Source: an uncultured Burkholderiales bacterium (lineage in GTDB: Bacteria; Pseudomonadota; Gammaproteobacteria; Burkholderiales; Burkholderiaceae_C). From it: a DNA stretch of 64,000 bases. Positions 35,083 through 44,329 of this stretch are shown here, piece by piece. The stretch lies in NCBI GenBank assembly GCA_903933115.1, contig CAIZIT010000092.1:1-64000 (forward strand), read 5' to 3'. A program made the translations under genes and the position numbers. A model generated the notes under the pieces. It worked only from the letters and a program-made list of their open reading frames with translations, had not been told where the DNA came from and did no database searches. How positions within the stretch are numbered: the stretch's first letter is position 1; every line of letters starts with the position of its first letter.

Positions 35083-36990
35083 TCACCACCCCAATGAGAG
35101 ACTCACGTGGTAAGTGATCCAGGAGGCCAAATAGGCCAAAGCAAAGAGGTAGCTCAGCATGATGAGAGGAAGTCTCCATCCGCCCGTTTCTCGCCTCACC
35201 GTAGCGATGGTTGACAAGCACTGAGGTGCAAAGACAAACCAAACCAAAAGCGACAAAGCGGTGGGTAAGCTCCACGTTTGAACCAAAATATCGCCAAGTT
35301 CTTGGCTTGCATTGGCTGAATTGCTGGCGATCGAATAGACGGTTCCCAAGGCCCCCACCACCACTTCTCTGGCGGCCATGCCGGGAATCAAAGCCACGCT
35401 GATTTGCCAATTGAAGCCAATGGGTTCAAAGACATGTGCCAATGCATGGCCAATGTAGCCTGCAAAACTTTGTTCAATCGCTGGGCCCTCAAAACCCGCT
35501 GCTGGGCTGGGGAAGGTGGCCAAGAACCACAGTCCCAAGGTCAAGACCAAAATCACACCACCCACTCGGTTCAAAAAGATCTTGGCCCTTTGCCAAAGGC
35601 CAATGCTCACGTTGTGAAAAGTGGGCCAGTGGTAATTGGGCAACTCCATCATCAAGGGTCTCACCAAGTGGCCCTCTTGGGTGAAGGTTTTGAGAATCCA
35701 AGCCACCGCCATGGCGCCCAAAATACCCAAGGCATAAAGTCCGAACAAGACCAAGCCTCTTAAAGACAAGCCCATTACCATGGACCGCTCTGCAATGAAG
35801 GCCGAGATCAGCAAGGTGTAGACGGGGAGTCTGGCCGAGCATGTCATCAAAGGGGCAATCAAAATGGTGACCCAGCGGTCACGTGTGTTCGAGATGGTTC
35901 GAGCGGCCATGATCCCAGGGATGGCACACGCAAAGCTAGAAAGTAAAGGGATGAAGGAGCGCCCAGAGAGACCTACACTCCCCATGATGCGGTCAAGCAA
36001 ATAGGCCGCTCTTGGCAAATAGCCCGATTCCTCAAGAATCAAAATGAAGAAAAATAAAATCAAAATTTGAGGCAAAAACACCAAAACGCCACCCACCCCA
36101 GCAATCAGTCCATCGACAACCAAACTCCTCAGCAATTCAATCGGAATGTAGGCCCCCAAGACCTCCCCCAAATGGGTCGATGAATCTTTGATCATTTGCA
36201 TCGGGGCATTGGCCAAGACAAAGACCGACTGAAAGACGATAAAGAGCACGGCCCCCAAAATTAGTGAGCCCCAAATGGGGTGCAAGACCCAGTGATCGAT
36301 GCGCTCGCTGATGGGGTCTGGTGCGATTTGATCCAGACCCAGTTGAGCCAAGAGGGCATGAATCCTGTCTGTGTCGCTGAGGGGGGCAGGGCTGCTTTGG
36401 AAGTTGTCTTGGTGACTCTTGGCGATGAGGCTTTTGAACTGGTCTTGGTTGAAGGCATCGAGCAAAAAGTGCTTGAGTGGCTCGACCCCTTGGGGCTCGA
36501 TGCCAACGGTGGCGATGACAGGCATGCCAAGCGCCTTCGAGAGGGCCTCCACATCGATCTCGATGCCACGCTTTTTGGCCAAGTCACACATGTTCAGTGC
36601 CAAGACGCAAGGCAGTCCAAGGCGTTGAACGGCCAAGGCGAGTCTGAGTGTCCTTCTCAAATTGGTCGCATCGACCACGCACACGGCGATATCGGGTTTT
36701 TTCTCTCCCGCGGCAACGCCTTTTAAAACATCGTGGGTCACCCGCTCATCCAAGGATCTGGGGTAGAGGCTGTAGACACCGGGGAGGTCTAAAATTCTGA
36801 TGGCGGCACCTGCACCTATCTCTTGCTGGATCTTTCCCTCTTTGCGCTCAACGGTGACGCCTGAGTAATTGGCCACCTTTTGGTGGCTACCGGTGAGCAA
36901 ATTGAAAAGGGCAGTCTTGCCACAGTTGGGGTTGCCGATGAGGGCCACCAGGGGAGAGGAGTCCACGAAATGAACGGGAGAGGTTTGCAA
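35083..36990 (-). CDS. feoB: Ferrous iron transport protein B
   Basis: This 635-aa protein has an N-terminal G domain (GNPNCGKT, DLPGVYSL, ALNMCDLAKKRG) followed by a membrane domain with gating segments such as GRSFIPLLSSFACAIPGIMAAR. It imports Fe(II) across the inner membrane. It is shorter than E. coli FeoB, as in related betaproteobacteria. The start is a TTG directly after the feoA stop; an in-frame GTG eight codons later is the alternative. Confidence 0.94.
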   Translation of the reverse strand: MQTSPVHFVDSSPLVALIGNPNCGKTALFNLLTGSHQKVANYSGVTVERKEGKIQQEIGAGAAIRILDLPGVYSLYPRSLDERVTHDVLKGVAAGEKKPDIAVCVVDATNLRRTLRLALAVQRLGLPCVLALNMCDLAKKRGIEIDVEALSKALGMPVIATVGIEPQGVEPLKHFLLDAFNQDQFKSLIAKSHQDNFQSSPAPLSDTDRIHALLAQLGLDQIAPDPISERIDHWVLHPIWGSLILGAVLFIVFQSVFVLANAPMQMIKDSSTHLGEVLGAYIPIELLRSLVVDGLIAGVGGVLVFLPQILILFFFILILEESGYLPRAAYLLDRIMGSVGLSGRSFIPLLSSFACAIPGIMAARTISNTRDRWVTILIAPLMTCSARLPVYTLLISAFIAERSMVMGLSLRGLVLFGLYALGILGAMAVAWILKTFTQEGHLVRPLMMELPNYHWPTFHNVSIGLWQRAKIFLNRVGGVILVLTLGLWFLATFPSPAAGFEGPAIEQSFAGYIGHALAHVFEPIGFNWQISVALIPGMAAREVVVGALGTVYSIASNSANASQELGDILVQTWSLPTALSLLVWFVFAPQCLSTIATVRRETGGWRLPLIMLSYLFALAYLASWITYHVSLSLGW

Positions 36991-37251
36991 TCAGTGCTCC
37001 GTGTCAATTTCGATGAGTTGAGCCTCGGCTTTGCGCAGTGCGAAGGTGGACACGCCCACCCTCACCACCATGGGGTCTCCCCCAAAGAGGGCTTTGCTGA
37101 GCATTTGAACGCGCTCACCAGGAATGAAACCAATCTCCTCGAGTTGTCTGGCCAAAGGCAAAGCGCTGCCCTGGGCGTTCACACGCACCACCCGTGCCAT
37201 TTGATGGGCACCGAGTCGGTCTAGGCAAGAGGGGGTGGAAGGGTTGGACAT
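36991..37251 (-). CDS. feoA: Ferrous iron transport protein A
   Basis: This 86-aa SH3-like cytoplasmic protein contains ARQLEEIGFIPGERVQML and FALRKAEAQLIEI, the FeoA core. It assists FeoB, the next gene, with no gap between them. A Fur box ends 18 bp upstream of the start, which indicates repression by iron. Confidence 0.92.
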   Translation of the reverse strand: MSNPSTPSCLDRLGAHQMARVVRVNAQGSALPLARQLEEIGFIPGERVQMLSKALFGGDPMVVRVGVSTFALRKAEAQLIEIDTEH

Positions 37252-37268
37252 GTCTTGATTCTACAATA

Positions 37269-37287
37269 AATGAGAATTATTCGCATT
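37269..37287 (-). promoter_or_regulatory. Fur box upstream of feoAB
   Basis: AATGCGAATAATTCTCATT (minus strand) is palindromic except at one mirrored position and fits the Fur consensus. It overlaps the stop codon of the neighbouring membrane-protein gene. Confidence 0.75.
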
Positions 37288-38092
37288 AAGGGTTCACCAC
37301 ACACCACGGTGCTAGATTGAGAACCAGGTCGTGGTACAGGATCCAAGCCGAGTTGGTGGCCAAGGCCAGTCCTGCCAAGCGCACACCCCATTGAGCCATG
37401 GCGGGAGTTTTAGGCACAAAACTTGGGTCTGCATCCCCTTTGAGCGCTCCCGGGGGGAAGAAGTCCACGGAGCTCACCCCTTTGAGAGGGTGTTTTGCGC
37501 GAAATGAGCCCTCTTTGTTGCTCAGTTTGACCCACAGCTCAGAGCCAAAGGCCATGAAGACCGCTCCGCCAAGGGAGAAGGTGAACATGACCAAAGCCCC
37601 TTGCAGCGCACTCGCACTCAAAGCGGCGACCATCAAGGCCGAGTAAAGCAAGCTGCAGGGGATGAGACTCCACAAAACGCCGATGGCCAACACCGCCCAA
37701 GATTTTTGAAACACGGCATACCGAGACATGAAACGATCGATTTTTTGCCAAAACCTCTTGGCCACGCCACCGATCCAAAGAGGTTGATCTGCAAAAACCA
37801 ATAAAAAAAGACCCAAGACCAATGCCAAAGCGTGGGTCATGTTCCAAAGGGGGCGAAAAAGGGGGGACTGGGTCGATAGCCAACCGAGGGTTTGCATGGA
37901 GATCGCAGCCAATGCACCTGTTGCACCATAGCCCATGCTCCTGCCCATTAAAAAGAAGGCATAAGATGGGCCACGGGTGTTTTGAACTTGTCGCCTTGTC
38001 AGCAAGGTGCAAGTGGGCCCGCACATCATGAGGCAGTGTGGTCCGCCAGTGAGCCCCATCATCAGTGAAATGGTCAGCAAAGTGATCAACAT
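37286..38092 (-). CDS. Sulfite exporter TauE/SafE-like membrane protein (cbb3 cluster type)
   Basis: This 268-aa protein has about six membrane helices and begins MLITLLTISLMMGLTGGPHC, followed by LMMCGPTC. The GGPHC/MMCGP cysteine-histidine motif is typical of the TauE/SafE branch (CcoA/SafE-like) found beside cbb3 oxidase and fnr genes, thought to take part in copper or heme handling for the oxidase. The ATG at 38092 was preferred to a TTG seven codons upstream. It is divergent from fnr, which is 93 bp away. Confidence 0.8.
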   Translation of the reverse strand: MLITLLTISLMMGLTGGPHCLMMCGPTCTLLTRRQVQNTRGPSYAFFLMGRSMGYGATGALAAISMQTLGWLSTQSPLFRPLWNMTHALALVLGLFLLVFADQPLWIGGVAKRFWQKIDRFMSRYAVFQKSWAVLAIGVLWSLIPCSLLYSALMVAALSASALQGALVMFTFSLGGAVFMAFGSELWVKLSNKEGSFRAKHPLKGVSSVDFFPPGALKGDADPSFVPKTPAMAQWGVRLAGLALATNSAWILYHDLVLNLAPWCVVNP

Positions 38093-38185
38093 GGGAATTT
38101 CATTCGGTGTCAAATGTCACATGTGGGGTTTAAAATAAAGATCGACGGCATGGTTTTTTCTTTTCTTATTTCCAAAGGTCACTGA

Positions 38186-38947
38186 TTGAAGTCAACCCTC
38201 AAGTCCACAGTTGAAAAATTCCCTATTGCAAGTTCGGATCATTTGAAGATCGCCTGCTCGAGTTGCAATTTGCGAGAGTTGTGTTTGCCCATAGGATTGA
38301 GTGCGGAGGACATTGTCAAAATTGACCAATTGATCCAACTTCGAAAAACAGTCAAGAAGGGGGAGTCTTTGATTCGTCAGGGAGACCTTTTTTCTTCGAT
38401 TTACGCGGTGAGAGTGGGGTTTTTCAAAACGGTGGTGAACACCGATGACGGCAGGGACCAAATCACAGGCTTTCAGATGTCGGGCGATGTGATTGGACTC
38501 GATGGCATACAGACCGACCACCACACGTGCGAGGCCGTGGCCATTGAAGACTCTGAGGTGTGCATCATGCCCATGGAGCGTCTTGAGGAGATCTCCAGGG
38601 ACGTTCCCGCCTTGCAGCATCATTTTCATAAGATCATGAGCCGTGAAATTGTTCGTGAAAACGAGCAAATATTGCTTTTGGGTAGCATGAGGAGCGAGGA
38701 GCGTTTGGCATCTTTCTTACTCAATTTATCCAACCGTTTGAAGTCCAGGGGGTTTTCTCAATCGGAGATGATTCTTCGCATGACTCGAGAGGAGATCGGA
38801 TCTTACTTGGGCCTGAAGCTGGAGACGGTGAGCAGAACGTTTTCAAAGTTTGCAGAAGAAGGTCTCATCAGTGTTCAGCAAAAAGCCGTGCTGATTTTGG
38901 ACACCAAGGGACTCAGTCTCAAAGCCAAAGCGGCACCGACCATTTGA
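38186..38947 (+). CDS. fnr: Oxygen-responsive regulator Fnr
   Basis: This 253-aa Crp/Fnr regulator has N-terminal cysteines C24, C27 and C33 (CSSCNLRELC). A fourth cysteine in SEVCIMP provides the ligands for an oxygen-sensitive [4Fe-4S] cluster. The C-terminal recognition helix ETVSRTFSKF has the E-SR contacts for TTGAT-N4-ATCAA sites. Two perfect sites of this kind lie in the adjacent cbb3 region. The start is a TTG preceded by AAAGG at good spacing. It activates low-oxygen genes. Confidence 0.93.
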   Translation: MKSTLKSTVEKFPIASSDHLKIACSSCNLRELCLPIGLSAEDIVKIDQLIQLRKTVKKGESLIRQGDLFSSIYAVRVGFFKTVVNTDDGRDQITGFQMSGDVIGLDGIQTDHHTCEAVAIEDSEVCIMPMERLEEISRDVPALQHHFHKIMSREIVRENEQILLLGSMRSEERLASFLLNLSNRLKSRGFSQSEMILRMTREEIGSYLGLKLETVSRTFSKFAEEGLISVQQKAVLILDTKGLSLKAKAAPTI

Positions 38948-38958
38948 CAGGCCGCTCA

Positions 38959-39183
38959 TCAGGGCCTCTCCACCATCAGCAAGCAACTGATGCCGCTCGA
39001 GAGCGACGTTGCAGACCAAAATAAAAAAAATGAACCTGCGTAAATCCACTGCGTCTCGTCGCTGGACAACTTGAAGGTCTCGGTCAACAGCACCGGATCT
39101 AAAAATGCAAATACACACATCTCGAGAACACCAGCCGCCAAGAAGGCAGGCCAGAGGATTTGTACACCTCTCCACTTATTCAT
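38959..39183 (-). CDS. Small membrane protein of the cbb3 cluster
   Basis: This 74-aa protein has two predicted membrane helices, starting MNKWRGVQILWPAFLAAGVLE. Similar small proteins of unknown function are common at the end of cbb3 operons in Burkholderiales. It overlaps the upstream FixH-like gene by 8 bp and converges on fnr. Confidence 0.65.
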   Translation of the reverse strand: MNKWRGVQILWPAFLAAGVLEMCVFAFLDPVLLTETFKLSSDETQWIYAGSFFLFWSATSLSSGISCLLMVERP

Positions 39184-39475
39184 GTCGATCCCCCAGGTGA
39201 GTGGCCGTTTGTTGTTCCAAGGACAAGGGGGGCGAGAGGGGTTGGCGAGTGGTCGCGTGATTTTTTTCAATTTGCGCCGCACTCAGTGTTGGAAGGGGCG
39301 ATTGCGCGCTCATCACAGGGTCCGCGCCTTGATGGGCGATATATCCAGTCCAAAGCGCTGCCACCACCACCAAGGCCGGTCCCAGCAATATCATCCAGAC
39401 ATACGGATAAGTCCACCAAGGTGATGAAGTTGATGAAGCCAGGGAAGTCTTCTCTTTAGAGGGGGATACAGACAT
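39176..39475 (-). CDS. FixH/CcoH-like membrane protein
   Basis: This 99-aa protein has one membrane helix (YPYVWMILLGPALVVVAALW) near the N-terminus and a short periplasmic part. Position directly after ccoG and topology match CcoH/FixH, which helps assemble the cbb3 oxidase, although the sequence is short and divergent. The ATG at 39475 was chosen because the upstream extension overlaps ccoG. Confidence 0.6.
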   Translation of the reverse strand: MSVSPSKEKTSLASSTSSPWWTYPYVWMILLGPALVVVAALWTGYIAHQGADPVMSAQSPLPTLSAAQIEKNHATTRQPLSPPLSLEQQTATHLGDRHE

Positions 39476-39504
39476 GGTCAATTCTTTCTCTCTTGCAAGT
39501 TGAT

Positions 39505-40929
39505 TTACTGTGCGGGGACAATGAAAACAGTTTGCTCGCTCAACCGCTGTTCGTCCTCCAAAGACCTCACGTCGAGCCAAATTTTATGGGAGCCAGGACT
39601 GGCGTGTTCAGCAGGTATCGCCACTCTCAGCACCGACCATTTGGACTGTGCGCCAAGGACTTCAATCCTTTGGGGGGTTTCTATTTTGACTTGATCGATG
39701 CCGTGGGCAGTGACTTCAAATTGTTGAGTGTGCTCTTTGCTGTTCATGATCTGAAAGCGATAAACGTTCTCCATCACCATTTTTTGGTCGCTCCCCTCCA
39801 CCACCCGCGCCAAGGTGTTCCTGTCTCGCACAATGTCGACTCTAAAGCTTGCACGATGGCTCAGTTGATAAGCCACGATGGCGCAAAGACTCAAGAGCAA
39901 GGTGGCGTACACCAGCACTCGGGGTCTTAAGATGCGTTGGAGTTGTTCTTGAAGCCCCCATCGGTGCTCAATGGCATTTTCGCTGGCGAATTTGATCAAG
40001 TGAATGGGGTAGGACATCTTTTTCATGACGTCGTTGCAGACATCTGCACAAGCGCCGCAGCCGATGCATTCGTATTGAAGTCCATCACGAATGTCGATGC
40101 CTGTGGGGCAGACTTGAACACAAAGTTGGCAGTCGATGCAGTGGCCCAAGCCCAGCTCCTCTTTGATCGCCTCCTCGCTCAAGTTCTTCGATCGGTGCCC
40201 CCTGGGTTCTCCTCGCTTTGCATCGTAACCCACGACCAAGGTGTCGGCATCGAACATGGCGCTTTGAAACCTTGCATAGGGACACATGTATTTGCAAACC
40301 TGCTCCCTCATGAAACCCGCGTTGCCATAGGTGGCCAAGGAATAAAACAAAATCCAAAACAAGGACCAACCCATCAGGTGGAGCGTCCAGACTTGGTGAA
40401 GGAGATCTCTGATCGGCACAAAGTAACCCACAAAGGACAGTCCCGTCCAAAGCGCGATCAGGCCCCAAATCAGGTGCTTGCTCACCTTTTTTACCAAGAC
40501 CTCTAGATTGAGTGGCGCATGGTCGAGCTTGATGCGCTGGGGTCTGTCGCCCTCGATCCATCTCTCAACGAGCATGAAGATTTCACTGTAGACCGTCTGA
40601 GGGCAAGCAAAGCCACACCAAACGCGTCCCATCAAAGCGGTGAACAAAAACAAGGACAAGGCGCAAATGACCAAAAGAGCCGTGAGGTAGATGAAGTCTT
40701 GGGGGTACAAGACCAGGGGAAAGAGGTAGAACCTCCTCGCCTCTAAATTGAACAAAACGGCAGGACGCTCGGCCCACTCGAGCCAAGGTAGGCCGTAAAA
40801 AACCAGCTGCGTGAGCACCACAAAGACCCACCTGAGGTTGGCAAAAAAGCCATGTACCGTTCGGGGGTAGATCTTAGGTGCTGAGGCGTAGAGGAGGTGG
40901 GTTGGGGGCGTGTCTTGCAAATGTTTCAA
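39505..40929 (-). CDS. ccoG: Cytochrome c oxidase accessory protein CcoG
   Basis: This 474-aa membrane iron-sulfur protein has several helices, a CGFACPQTVYSEIF motif and two ferredoxin-type clusters (CIDCQLCVQVCPTG and CIGCGACADVC). It has a periplasmic immunoglobulin-like C-terminal domain. CcoG reduces copper for insertion into the cbb3 oxidase. It follows ccoP by 48 bp. Confidence 0.94.
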   Translation of the reverse strand: MKHLQDTPPTHLLYASAPKIYPRTVHGFFANLRWVFVVLTQLVFYGLPWLEWAERPAVLFNLEARRFYLFPLVLYPQDFIYLTALLVICALSLFLFTALMGRVWCGFACPQTVYSEIFMLVERWIEGDRPQRIKLDHAPLNLEVLVKKVSKHLIWGLIALWTGLSFVGYFVPIRDLLHQVWTLHLMGWSLFWILFYSLATYGNAGFMREQVCKYMCPYARFQSAMFDADTLVVGYDAKRGEPRGHRSKNLSEEAIKEELGLGHCIDCQLCVQVCPTGIDIRDGLQYECIGCGACADVCNDVMKKMSYPIHLIKFASENAIEHRWGLQEQLQRILRPRVLVYATLLLSLCAIVAYQLSHRASFRVDIVRDRNTLARVVEGSDQKMVMENVYRFQIMNSKEHTQQFEVTAHGIDQVKIETPQRIEVLGAQSKWSVLRVAIPAEHASPGSHKIWLDVRSLEDEQRLSEQTVFIVPAQ

Positions 40930-40977
40930 TCGAAAAGGGGGGTGGCTCTCAGTGCCTGAGAGTCATCCAGCGAAGTC

Positions 40978-41889
40978 TTAGGACGGGGTCTTGTTGTTGG
41001 ACAGGCCCCAAATGTAGGCTGCCAGGACTTTGATTTGCGAGTCGGAGAGTCTTCCCTTTTGTGCGGGCATTTGATTGACCTTGCCGTTCACGATCATGCT
41101 CTCGATGGCTGCTTGACCAAATCCGTGCAACCAAACCTTATCGGTCAAATTGGCAGAACCGATGGCTTGAATGCCTTTGCCGTCCGCGCCGTGACAGGCT
41201 GCGCAAACGGCAAACTTCTCCTGTCCCTTTTGTGCTTTGGCCGCATCGTGGGGGCTGCCTGAGAGGCTGAGCACGTACTGGGCTACATTCTCCACCTCAT
41301 TGGGCGAGCCAAGAGCCGCTGCCATGGGGGGCATTTGTCCAATTCGACCCAGCGTGATGGTCTCTTGAATCTTCTCAGGCGTCCCCCCATGCAACCAGTC
41401 CTCATCGCTCAAGTTGGGAAATCCCTTGGAGCCTTTGGCATCTGAGGCGTGACATTGTGCGCAATTGTTCAAGTACAAATTGTTCCCGATGGCCATCGCC
41501 TGGGGGTCTTTGGCAATCTCGGGGATGGACAGCTGGTCAAACCTTGCGTAAAGAGGCGCAATGCTTTCGCGGTTGGCTTGCACCTCCTGGGCATGCTCAA
41601 GACTGGAGCTCCAGTTCAAATGGCCTTTGTAGCTGCCAAGGCCTGGAAAAAGAAACAGGTACACGCCAGCAAACACGGTGGTGAGCACGAACAGTCCCAC
41701 CCACCAAAGGGGCAGGGGATTGTTTTGCTCGCGCAAGTCCTCATCCCAGACGTGTCCATGTTCTCCAGGATCGATCGGTTGACCATCACTTTTGGACATC
41801 TTCCAAAGTAGGAACATGCAGGCGATGAGCCCCAAAATCACCAAGGTGCCAATGTAGTAGGACCAATAAGAGGAGGTGAAGTCACTCAT
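40978..41889 (-). CDS. ccoP: cbb3 oxidase diheme subunit CcoP
   Basis: This 303-aa subunit has two N-terminal membrane helices and two c-type heme sites, CAQCH and CAACH, each followed by a distal methionine region (GQMPPM and NQMPAQ). It passes electrons to CcoO/CcoN. The start lies 5 bp after the ccoQ stop. Confidence 0.95.
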   Translation of the reverse strand: MSDFTSSYWSYYIGTLVILGLIACMFLLWKMSKSDGQPIDPGEHGHVWDEDLREQNNPLPLWWVGLFVLTTVFAGVYLFLFPGLGSYKGHLNWSSSLEHAQEVQANRESIAPLYARFDQLSIPEIAKDPQAMAIGNNLYLNNCAQCHASDAKGSKGFPNLSDEDWLHGGTPEKIQETITLGRIGQMPPMAAALGSPNEVENVAQYVLSLSGSPHDAAKAQKGQEKFAVCAACHGADGKGIQAIGSANLTDKVWLHGFGQAAIESMIVNGKVNQMPAQKGRLSDSQIKVLAAYIWGLSNNKTPS

Positions 41890-41894
41890 GATGC

Positions 41895-42032
41895 TCAGTC
41901 CTCCAAGAAGGGGTAATTGGCCGATTCATTGAACGCATTTTTGAGCTTGGGTTGGTACACCCATATCAAAATACCCACAAAGGAGATGAAGCTCAAAACA
42001 GTTGTGCAAACACGAATAAAGTTGATGTCCAT
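41895..42032 (-). CDS. ccoQ: cbb3 oxidase small subunit CcoQ
   Basis: This 45-aa protein (MDINFIRVCTTVLSFISF and on to an ANYPFLED end) has a single membrane helix and the WVYQPKLKNAFNESA segment typical of CcoQ/FixQ. It stabilises the oxidase. It fits exactly between ccoO and ccoP, 9 and 5 bp from each. Confidence 0.9.
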   Translation of the reverse strand: MDINFIRVCTTVLSFISFVGILIWVYQPKLKNAFNESANYPFLED

Positions 42033-42041
42033 GAAGAATCC

Positions 42042-42665
42042 TTATTTGAAGGCGCGGCCAAGAGACTGCAGGTAAGCAATCAAGGCGGCTTGCTCGGTCA
42101 CATTGCTCAACTCTTGAGCAGCGTTGTCGATGTCTTGCTGGGTGTAAGGCACGCCAACAGTTCTCAATGCGGTCATGCTCTTGGCACCTTGGGCGGGGTC
42201 GATGAGTTGCGACTCCAGCCAAGGGTAGGCCGGCATGTTGGACTCGGGCACCAAGTCTCTGGGGTTGTGCAAGTGGGCTTTGTGCCAGTCATCGCTGTAT
42301 TTGCCACCAACTCGGTGCAAATCGGGGCCAGTTCTTTTGCTGCCCCATTGGAATGGATGATCGTAGACAAACTCACCCGCCATCGAGGAGTGGCCATAGC
42401 GAAGGGTCTCCGCCATCAAGGGGCGAATCATCTGTGAGTGGCAGTTGTAGCAGCCTTCACGGATATAGATGTCTCGCCCCATCAACTGAACGGCGGTGTA
42501 GGGCGCAACGCCCTCAACGGCTTGGGTCGTGGACTTTTGGAAAAACAAAGGCACGATTTCCACCAAGCCACCCACGGAGATCACCAAGAGGATGAGGACG
42601 ATCATTAAAAATTGATTGGTCTCAATTTTTTCGTGCGTAAATTTATTGGGGTTTTGATCATTCAT
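42042..42665 (-). CDS. ccoO: cbb3 oxidase monoheme subunit CcoO
   Basis: This 207-aa subunit has one N-terminal membrane helix, the heme c site [12 protein letters not shown], and the family segments [16 protein letters not shown] and MPAYPWL. It lies 15 bp after ccoN. Confidence 0.97.
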   Translation of the reverse strand: MNDQNPNKFTHEKIETNQFLMIVLILLVISVGGLVEIVPLFFQKSTTQAVEGVAPYTAVQLMGRDIYIREGCYNCHSQMIRPLMAETLRYGHSSMAGEFVYDHPFQWGSKRTGPDLHRVGGKYSDDWHKAHLHNPRDLVPESNMPAYPWLESQLIDPAQGAKSMTALRTVGVPYTQQDIDNAAQELSNVTEQAALIAYLQSLGRAFK

Positions 42666-42680
42666 GGAGGATGTCTTTCT

Positions 42681-44111
42681 TTATCTGCTCGTGCCAGTGT
42701 TGGGGACTTGTACTCTTGCAGCTTGACCCTTTAAAGCTGTGAGTGCCACATTCCATGCCATCACGAGCATGCCACCCAAATAGAGTGCGCCTCCAAGTAC
42801 ACGAATCACATAGTAGGGGTAAGTGGCTTTGACGCCTTCGACAAAGGTATAGGTCAGTGTGCCGTCTTCGTTGATCGCTCTCCACATCAGCCCTTGCATG
42901 ACGCCAGCAATCCACATGGCTGCAATGTAGAGAACAATGCCAATGGTGGCCATCCAGAAATGGAGCTCAATGGCAGGCTGGCTGTGCATCTTCTTTTGTC
43001 CAAACAGTCTAGGAATGAGGAAATACATGGTGCCCATGGAGATCAGTCCCACCCAGCCAAGCGCGCCTGAGTGGACGTGTCCAACCGTCCAGTCGGTGTA
43101 GTGCGATAAAGCATTGACTGTTTTGATGGACATCATGGGGCCTTCGAACGTGCTCATGCCGTAAAACGACAAGGAGACAATCAAAAACCGAAGAACGGGG
43201 TCATCTCGCAACTTGTGCCAAGCACCTGAGAGCGTCATGATGCCGTTGATCATGCCGCCCCAGCTCGGCGCCAGCAAGACCAAGGAGAAGATCATGCCCA
43301 ACGATTGCGTCCAGTCGGGCAAGGCGGTGTAGTGCAGGTGGTGAGGGCCAGCCCACATGTAGGTGAAGATGAGCGCCCAAAAGTGAACGATTGAGAGTCT
43401 GTAGGAATAGACTGGTCGTTCCGCTTGTTTCGGAATGAAGTAGTACATCATGCCCAGAAAACCGGCTGTCAGGAAAAATCCCACCGCATTGTGTCCATAC
43501 CACCACTGCACCATGGCATCTTGCACACCCGCATAGGCGGAATAGGACTTCATCCAGCCAGCAGGCACCTCGGCGCTGTTGACCAAATGCAGCACTGCAA
43601 CGGTCAAAATAAAAGCACCAAAGAACCAGTTGGCCACATAAATATGCTTGACGCGTCGCTTGATGATGGTGCCAAAAAACACAATGGCAAAGCTCACCCA
43701 GACCACGGTGATCAACAAATCAATGGGCCACTCGAGCTCTGCGTATTCCTTGCCCGTCGTGAATCCGAGCGGCAAGCTGATGGCCGCGCTCAAAATGACC
43801 AACTGCCAACCCCAAAACGTAAAGGCCGCCAATTTAGGGGCAAACAGCGGGGTCTGTCCCGTTCTTTGAGAGACGTAGTAGCAAGAGGCAAACAACGCGC
43901 ATCCCCCAAAAGCGAAGATCACCGCATTGGTGTGCAAGGGGCGAAGCCTGCCGTAGCTCAAAAAGGAAATGCCAAAATTGAGCTCCGGCCAGGCCAATTG
44001 AGCCGCGATGATCAAGCCCACCAACATGCCAACCACGCCCCAAACGATGGTCATGATGGAGAATTGCCTGACCACTTTGTCATGGTAGTAAAGAGTTTGA
44101 GTGTTGTTCAT
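42681..44111 (-). CDS. ccoN: cbb3 oxidase catalytic subunit CcoN
   Basis: This 476-aa protein has 12 membrane helices and carries the heme b / b3-CuB histidines, visible in [42 protein letters not shown] and [11 protein letters not shown]. It reduces oxygen at low concentration while pumping protons. A perfect FNR box lies 57 bp upstream. Confidence 0.97.
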   Translation of the reverse strand: MNNTQTLYYHDKVVRQFSIMTIVWGVVGMLVGLIIAAQLAWPELNFGISFLSYGRLRPLHTNAVIFAFGGCALFASCYYVSQRTGQTPLFAPKLAAFTFWGWQLVILSAAISLPLGFTTGKEYAELEWPIDLLITVVWVSFAIVFFGTIIKRRVKHIYVANWFFGAFILTVAVLHLVNSAEVPAGWMKSYSAYAGVQDAMVQWWYGHNAVGFFLTAGFLGMMYYFIPKQAERPVYSYRLSIVHFWALIFTYMWAGPHHLHYTALPDWTQSLGMIFSLVLLAPSWGGMINGIMTLSGAWHKLRDDPVLRFLIVSLSFYGMSTFEGPMMSIKTVNALSHYTDWTVGHVHSGALGWVGLISMGTMYFLIPRLFGQKKMHSQPAIELHFWMATIGIVLYIAAMWIAGVMQGLMWRAINEDGTLTYTFVEGVKATYPYYVIRVLGGALYLGGMLVMAWNVALTALKGQAARVQVPNTGTSR

Positions 44112-44167
44112 GGCGAAGAGGTTTTTTGAAACTGAGGATGATTATGTGGGGTTTTGAGCGGTTTTTT

Positions 44168-44181
44168 TTGATTCAGATCAA
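44168..44181 (-). promoter_or_regulatory. FNR box upstream of ccoNOQP
   Basis: TTGATTCAGATCAA is a perfect TTGAT-N4-ATCAA site centred 63 bp before the ccoN ATG. It overlaps the end of ccoS. Confidence 0.85.
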
Positions 44182-44315
44182 TCGTTTTTTAAAATTCGTT
44201 CAGATTCTTGGTCTAAATCATCAAATTGATTGGCATAAATGGCCCACCAAAGGGCGAGCAAGATGAAGAGCACCAAAACGACAGACAGGGGAATCAACAA
44301 GTAGAGGATGTCCAT
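44178..44315 (-). CDS. ccoS: cbb3 oxidase assembly protein CcoS
   Basis: This 45-aa protein starts MDILYLLIPLSVVLVLFILL, has one membrane helix followed by the conserved ALWWAIYANQFDDLD, and ends in acidic residues. CcoS is needed to insert the cofactors of CcoN. It follows ccoI by 14 bp; its stop codon lies inside the ccoN FNR box. Confidence 0.92.
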   Translation of the reverse strand: MDILYLLIPLSVVLVLFILLALWWAIYANQFDDLDQESERILKND

Positions 44316-44329
44316 TTTGTGTTTTCAGT

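Noticed and set aside
43425-44129. Long open frame antisense to ccoN
   Set aside because: It mirrors the codon pattern of ccoN; similar long antisense frames occur opposite feoB, ureC and dctM for the same reason.
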